In this document: positions 59,601-64,000 of the stretch, piece by piece
Numbering within the stretch: position 1 is the first letter of the stretch
Layout of the letters: every line of letters begins with the position of its first letter
Assembly (NCBI GenBank): GCA_019925795.1
Contig: CM034314.1
Span: 98,823,264-98,887,263 of the forward strand
Length of the DNA: 64,000 bases
Direction: 5' to 3'
Source of the DNA: Dendrobium chrysotoxum
Lineage: Eukaryota > Streptophyta > Magnoliopsida > Asparagales > Orchidaceae
Program-made: the position numbers and the translations under genes
Notes under the pieces: model-generated
What the model was told of the DNA's origin: nothing
What the model saw: the letters and a program-made list of their open reading frames with translations, nothing else
Databases searched by the model: none

Positions 59601-62370
59601 CCTTTTCTTAATGATCTTTAAAAAAATTAGATTTTTCACTTTCAATATGAATATAGTTTTGGTGAGGCAATTAGTCAGTCACTCAGTGTATTTCACGGTT
59701 ATTCTTTTGTCGAGAAGAAAAAAAAAACCCCTAAACAGAATTACATGTTATTTACTGATCAAATTTTTCGCATTTCAATTCCTCAATGAATACGGGATTA
59801 ATCATAAAATTTTAGAACGCAGGATTTTGTAAATGTGAAGAAAATTCTTCTTCAATTCTTCCTATAATTATTTTTTTTTAAGGAATCCATGGTGAGGGCC
59901 ATCTTAGATCTCAATTGACTTGCTTCTCCTTTTATGTTTTCCCCTTTGCTTGTGATTGTATGTGACTAAACTTGGCTTCAGTGTTTCAAAAGCTAGTGAA
60001 GCAAAACGCAAATCAATACAGCTTGCATATCATAGCGCCTACTATGCATTATAATTTTGACGTAAGAAACCCAAACAAAATGAAACATGCATCCACTATC
60101 TTAACGAAGATGGAACACTCAATAGCCAACATATATATTGAAGTGGGGAAAGATAGTGATGTATAAATGAAGAGATGGCCAACAAAATAAAATGACTGAA
60201 GCAAAAAAGTCTAATTACAAGTACAAAAGACAAAATGTTAAACACAAGATAGTTTTTTGAAAGTTCAAACAAATTTGACTCCCATAAAACAACTATTATC
60301 TTAATAATGTTAGGTCATAGAGAACTGTCTCTAACCTTTAAAATGAAGATGCCTTAAAAAGTACCAAGAAAATATAAAAACGTACCTATGAACCAATGGC
60401 GGCACACACTCATGATGCAGAAAACAGAGAGCTTCTGCTGCCCCTGTCGCTATCTTCAACCTTGTTATCCAATCCAGTGACTGTAAGCCCTCCTCCCCTG
60501 GTGAGGGTTTTCTATAAAGTGCATTAGACAAGTCACGATGAGGCATTTGTCTATAAACAAGAAATTTCTCATTCTCATTCTCTGAGCAATGACCAACAAA
60601 AGGAACCAATCTCTCGTGTGAAAATCTGGCAAAGAAATCCAATTCCACCATATAAGATTCCTTCTTAACGCTGCCCATGTCTATCCTTTTAACAATCACA
60701 TGCATACCATTTTCCAATATTCCATGGTAGATATCTCCTGATTTTCCATGCTTGATTAGGTTCCCCTCACCAAAATCCAAGGTTGCCCGTGCCAATTGTT
60801 CAAATGTAAAGGCCACTCCCACAGCTGGCAAATTAACAGCAACTATAGGAGGCCGCGCCAAGCCTCCTCCTGGGATGGATGAAGCAGCATTCTGACTCAC
60901 ATCCCTCTGCTCAGATGAAAGGCTTCTGCACCATCTAAAACACAGCATAACAGAAATAATCACAAGCACAAGGAGGGCAGTCCCACCAACTACTGCTATT
61001 ACAATATACTTCCAGGCATTGTTGCTCTTGGATGAGTTCGATCTGAGGCTAGTAGCAGGCGGTGAATTTTCATTCACAATATCATCATATGGTATCCCTC
61101 TGTCCTCATAAAAATGCTCGCAGACAGCTTGGGTTCTCTGGCTCGAAGCATTCTGAAAGCAATTCATTTTGACAGATAAAATCCTCCTAGTACCATCACG
61201 AGGCACAAAACCTCGCAAATAATTATCTGATATGTCCGCATAACTAAGCCTAGAAAGCAGGATTGCGAACCCAGAGGAGATCGAACCATACAGAAGATTA
61301 TGTGAAAGATTAATTGAACCACCAATTGCATTGCGATTGGCATTGGTAGAGGAGAGCTCCGGCAGACTACCCGTGAAGTTATTGTAGGAGACATCAAGGA
61401 ATCGCAACTTTGAGAGCGACCACAGTGAATCCGGAAGCTCGCCGGAGAAGTTGTTTCGGCTCAATGTGATCGACTCAAGCACTGACAAACCAGAAAAGAT
61501 ATTCGATCTTAGAAATCCACTGAGGAAGTTGCTCCCCAATTTCAGATGTCGCAAATTCCTAAGATTACTCAAGCTATCAGGTAACGCGCCGAATAGCGAA
61601 TTGAAGCTGAGATCAAGTGTAAAGAGGGAAGAGACGTTCCCTAGCTCCGGAGGGATGGAGCCGGTGAAGCTATTATTAGCAAGAATCAAGGTTTCCAACT
61701 TCGACAAGTCTCCGATCTCCGGCAGTACTACTCCGGTGATAAAATTGGAGGAGAGGTCGAGGTAAGTGACGTTTTCGATGAATGTAAACTCTGCGGGCAC
61801 ATCGCCAGAGAGCAAGTTCCGGGAGAGATCGAGAAATGAGAGATTTCTCAACCTGCCTAGTGTGGGAGGGATGCTGCCGGTGACCGAGTTTTCCGCGAGG
61901 GAGAGCACCGTGAGGCCAGTGGCTCCGCCGAGGGAGTAAGGTATCTCCCCGTAAATAGACGTGCGGCGAAGGTCAAGGATGGCAAGCGACGGCGGTAGGC
62001 GGCTGCCAAACCAATCGGGAATAGAGCCCAGGAGCGTAAATCCAGTAGCGTTAAAGGAAGCCAACCGGGTGAGATTCTGAATCCCTTCGACGGCGAATCG
62101 AGGGTTCTGACGACCAAGTCGAGTCCGCCGGAGCCCGTAGAGGTCTAGCGACACCACTCGCCCGCCGGTGTCGCAGCCAACACCAGCCCATGAGGAGCAC
62201 GGGTCGACCCGCCGCGGCCAGTCGCGCGCGCGCAAACCCAACGTGGCGCGGAGGCTGTAGAGCCCCTCAAGATCCGCTGCGGAGCTCAGGTTTTTACCGG
62301 CGGCGATGGGGAGTAATCCGGCGGCGATGAAGAGGAGGAAGAAGCGTCCGAGGAGGAGTTGGGTTAGCAT
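50605..62370 (-). CDS. Leucine-rich-repeat receptor-like pseudokinase (At2g16250-type)
   Basis: Four exons give 903 aa: 60386-62370, 58483-58611, 51304-51326 and 50605-51179; lengths sum to 904 codons with stop, all GT-AG. Residues 1-25 are a signal peptide; cysteines near 58 and 66 form the LRR N-cap; LRRs of the LxxLxLSxNxxxGxIP type span about 99-390; residues 454-479 are a membrane helix; a kinase-like domain follows. Lys561 (VIVKRI) and HRD (661-663) are kept, but the catalytic loop reads HRDIQASSI (Lys and Asn lost), DFG is replaced by GSL, and the glycine loop is degenerate. It is therefore likely a catalytically impaired plasma-membrane receptor or co-receptor. The ligand is unknown. 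Intron 2 (7.2 kb) hosts R3 and G3. Confidence 0.95.
51304..51326 (-). CDS. 23-nt microexon (exon 3) of the receptor-like gene
   Basis: Flanked by TTGTGCAG on the acceptor side and GTATGT on the donor side. It completes a Gln codon, encodes TPEQSGT and gives the first base of a Gly codon. Skipping it would shift the frame. Relatives have a Pro/Ser-rich stretch at this place, after the FLRFSQ-type motif. Confidence 0.88.
51327..53412 (-). other. 3' part of intron 2, no gene seen
   Basis: AT-rich; an A-rich stretch at 52960-53180 is almost purine-only on the plus strand. Nothing coding. Confidence 0.6.
53413..54312 (-). mobile_element. 5'-truncated RTE LINE (R3) in intron 2
   Basis: On the plus strand it starts with (CAA)n, the complement of the (TTG)n tail, followed by the GGGTCGGCTACATGAATCC end phrase, and runs back through the RT to the FADD box (frame 54025-54267) and slightly beyond. 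It ends near GATGTAATCC. About 900 of ~3150 bp remain. Sense with the host gene. Confidence 0.9.
54313..54637 (-). other. GC-rich segment between R3 and G3, unassigned
   Basis: On the minus strand the G3 gag-protease frame diverges from any expected protease/RT sequence at about 54700 and enters an Arg/Gly-rich stretch with a splice-donor-like GAG|GTAAGT at about 54470. It may be captured host sequence, a different element, or an unusual 3' part of G3. Confidence 0.35.
54638..56282 (-). pseudogene. G3 gag-protease, long open frame
   Basis: Open for over 500 codons. The natural start is probably the ATG at 56282, which is in another frame from the long ORF, so one early frameshift is likely. 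In order: a coiled-coil start ([15 protein letters not shown]), an acidic then Gly/Arg/Glu-rich linker, the retrotransposon gag domain ([33 protein letters not shown]), a zinc knuckle variant, an acidic tract and the aspartic protease ([14 protein letters not shown]). The reading ends shortly after VILGVKWLQ. Confidence 0.9.
56409..56426 (-). other. Primer-binding site of G3 (initiator tRNA-Met)
   Basis: Minus strand reads ATTGGTATCAGAGCAAGT directly inside the LTR. Confidence 0.88.
56427..56931 (-). repeat. 5' LTR of G3 (505 bp)
   Basis: Plus-strand ends TGATAGGAAATAC and CCGGCACATCA. Contains GGGCCGG-type palindromes (CCGGCCCTTGGGCCGG) near its sense start. No partner LTR in the window. 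Confidence 0.82.
56932..58482 (-). other. 5' part of intron 2, no gene seen
   Basis: No reading frame or repeat recognised. Confidence 0.6.
58612..60385 (-). other. Intron 1 of the receptor-like gene, no gene seen
   Basis: Between donor AG|GTACGT (60385) and acceptor TTGCAG (58612). It contains (AAAAT)n near 58855 and T15/A18 homopolymers near 59025-59095. Confidence 0.7.
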
Positions 62371-62430
62371 TGGTTGATCTAAGTAAGCGCCGCCGTTGTC
62401 GAATCGTTACCGGCATTGCCGGTGGCCAGC

Positions 62431-62439
62431 TTTTATATT
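62431..62439 (-). promoter_or_regulatory. Candidate TATA box of the receptor-like gene
   Basis: Minus strand reads AAATATAAAAG about 65 bp before the ATG, implying a short leader of roughly 35-40 nt. Confidence 0.5.
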
Positions 62440-62442
62440 TCG

Positions 62443-63792
62443 AAGAACAGGAAATAAAGGCAGCATAGTATCTCTGCTTTGGAGGAGAGAGACAAAGCAG
62501 CGAGTTTCGAAAGGTTGTATTAATGAGCAGAAGGAAGTCCCCAACTGCCCATGACGAAGAAGAAAACCAGGAAATAATGAGAGGGCAAAAAATTAAATGA
62601 AAAAAAAAGGGTAAAATTAGAGCTTCACTCTTCCCTCCTCACTCTTCCCTCCGGTGGAATCCCCGGAGGAAAAAGTTGACCGGACATGACCGGTGGAGGA
62701 GGCTTTGACCTTCTGGGAAAGCAGATGGACAGCTGGCGGGAAATTGGCATTATTTTTTATCATTTAATATTTTAAGAGGAAGAATCGGGTGAATTAACTA
62801 CGTTTCTGAGTAATTAATCTCCTTTATTATTATCTCTGCGCCGCAGCGCGGGTAGACATGAAAAAGGTTGGACCGCGAGAGCGAAAGTACAAAGAATGGA
62901 GAGGTGTTTAGTTTTAAAATGACTAAAATACGCCTTATTAAGAGTGGGAATTACGAGATCACCGTCACGGAAAAGGCGTTCTGGTAATTCCTGTCACTGT
63001 TAACTGTTAAGGGTAGATTTGAAAGCTTTTTTTTTTTTTTTTGGCGTTGCTTTTTTTCGGTTCATATGGCAAGGGGGATCGCGTGGTGCCGGTTTTGTGC
63101 CGAATCAGTGTAATTAACAAATATTGGAGGGCCAATGCACATAATTTTTATAAGAATATTTCTAATAAAATTCGATGATAAATTTTCTTAAAAGAAATTA
63201 TTAATGTTGCAATCATTTTTCCAAAAATTATGTATTGACCTTCGCCCTTTCAACAAATGCCAGATTGTGGGATCTTCAGGGGCACATTTGTTAAAATATA
63301 ATTAAATTTGTCATTTGTCATTAAAAATGATGTCATTAGGTTTTTCAAACAAATTTCTTACGCCAACAACCTCCAAGTTACAAAATTGTAACATTTTTTT
63401 TTAATATGTAAATCAGTAAATTACGTTGGGAGTTGTTAGGTGTAGCTTAAAATGGGATTGAATATTAAAGAAAATTTATTAAGATTGCAAGGAATTTGAA
63501 GTTCTTCCTTATACTGAATTGTAGCCCACCACGTTCCCACTCCTTAATGGACACGACCAACTTCCCTTTTTAATGAAGAATACCACCTTCCCTCATCTCA
63601 ATAAAAATCACTACTCTAGAGACTTGAGAGTCACAATAACTAATGTCCTTAATAAGCTGATGATAAGCATTTGATAAGATTTGAGAGTTAAAATTTCAAT
63701 CACTGCAATTAAATGATTATAACATATGATAAATATAAGCAAACATTATTTTATATTAAAAACTCTCATGATTAAATTCATGATCATTCAAA
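62443..63792. other. Upstream region of the receptor-like gene, no other gene seen
   Basis: The first ~200 bp are purine-rich on the plus strand. A T16 run lies near 63028. Further out it is AT-rich with no frame of note. Confidence 0.5.
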
Positions 63793-63908
63793 TTTTATTT
63801 GGGACAACTTTCTTACTGCTTCTTAAAGCAACTTTCGTTTATAAAAAATAAAATTTTTATATTAAAAAACTGCTTTAAGAAGCAGTAAGAAAATAGTTCC
63901 TAATGAAG
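63793..63908. mobile_element. MITE T4 (family T)
   Basis: TTTGGGACAACTTTCTTACT on the left pairs with AGTAAGAAAATAGTTCC on the right; the inner CTGCTTCTTAAAGCA / TGCTTTAAGAAGCAG is nearly perfect and shared with T3. Confidence 0.82.
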
Positions 63909-64000
63909 CCTCAAACTTCGATTTCAATAAATATATAGTTGAATTAAATGTCTAGACAATATGAATCCAACGACACCAAAAGTGATCTGATCTGAATCCA
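63909..64000 (+). mobile_element. LTR-X U3-like sequence at the window edge
   Basis: ATGAATCCAACGA followed by GATCTGATCTGA matches X1 at about 3328-3362, and the preceding ATATAGTTGAATTAAATG resembles its upstream phrase. Likely a further partial copy running off the window. Confidence 0.45.

Overview
This window is nuclear DNA of a flowering plant. The evidence is two multi-exon plant genes, plant LTR retrotransposons primed by initiator tRNA-Met, plant RTE-type LINEs ending in (TTG)n, hAT-type MITEs and a tRNA-like SINE. The species cannot be fixed from the sequence. Introns of 7-10 kb swollen by transposons dominate the layout.

Host genes. (1) A SEC14/CRAL-TRIO lipid-transfer-like gene lies on the + strand: coding exons 22269-22331, 31691-31867, 31959-32057, 32140-32385 and 33715-34008, encoding 292 aa. 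A 5' UTR exon near 11990-12378 is proposed; if right, the gene is about 22 kb long with two leading introns of about 9.9 and 9.4 kb. (2) A leucine-rich-repeat receptor-like pseudokinase lies on the - strand: exons 60386-62370, 58483-58611, 51304-51326 (a 23-nt microexon) and 50605-51179, encoding 903 aa. The two genes converge; 34.1-50.6 kb between them is mostly one nest of retroelements.

Region by region. 1-12 kb: an old antisense RTE fragment split by a MITE, a SINE, then a family here called LTR-X (copies X1, X5 and X2) whose transcribed part carries a degenerate ~29-bp minisatellite. X1 is split by a 1.65-kb solo LTR (S1). Between X5 and X2 is a 176-bp hairpin that looks like a minus-strand microRNA precursor. 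12-22 kb: proposed leader exon with an internal tandem duplication, then its intron carrying a young Ty3/gypsy element (G1, 13174-18411, TSD TTATG) and an LTR (Y1). 22-34 kb: SEC14-like gene; intron 1 holds X3 with a solo LTR (Y2) nested in it, a complete but stop-ridden RTE LINE (26203-29359, 18-bp TSD) and X4; intron 4 holds a ~560-bp foldback. 34-49 kb: MITEs, then an older gypsy element (G2, 35942-48825, TSD AATAG) invaded by a ~6.6-kb TG..CA unit (Z, TSD CTAGG), itself invaded by a 1.29-kb hAT-type element (TSD GGTTAAGG): three generations of nesting. 50-64 kb: the receptor-like gene, whose intron 2 holds a truncated RTE and a broken gypsy element of another lineage (G3); upstream sequence follows with another MITE.

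No CRISPR, operon, rRNA or intact tRNA gene was seen. Points most worth following are the microRNA-like hairpin, the WRKY-box array in the Z promoter, the LTR-X minisatellite, the CGTAC palindromes of S1, the intron-4 foldback and the hAT element with possibly captured coding sequence.
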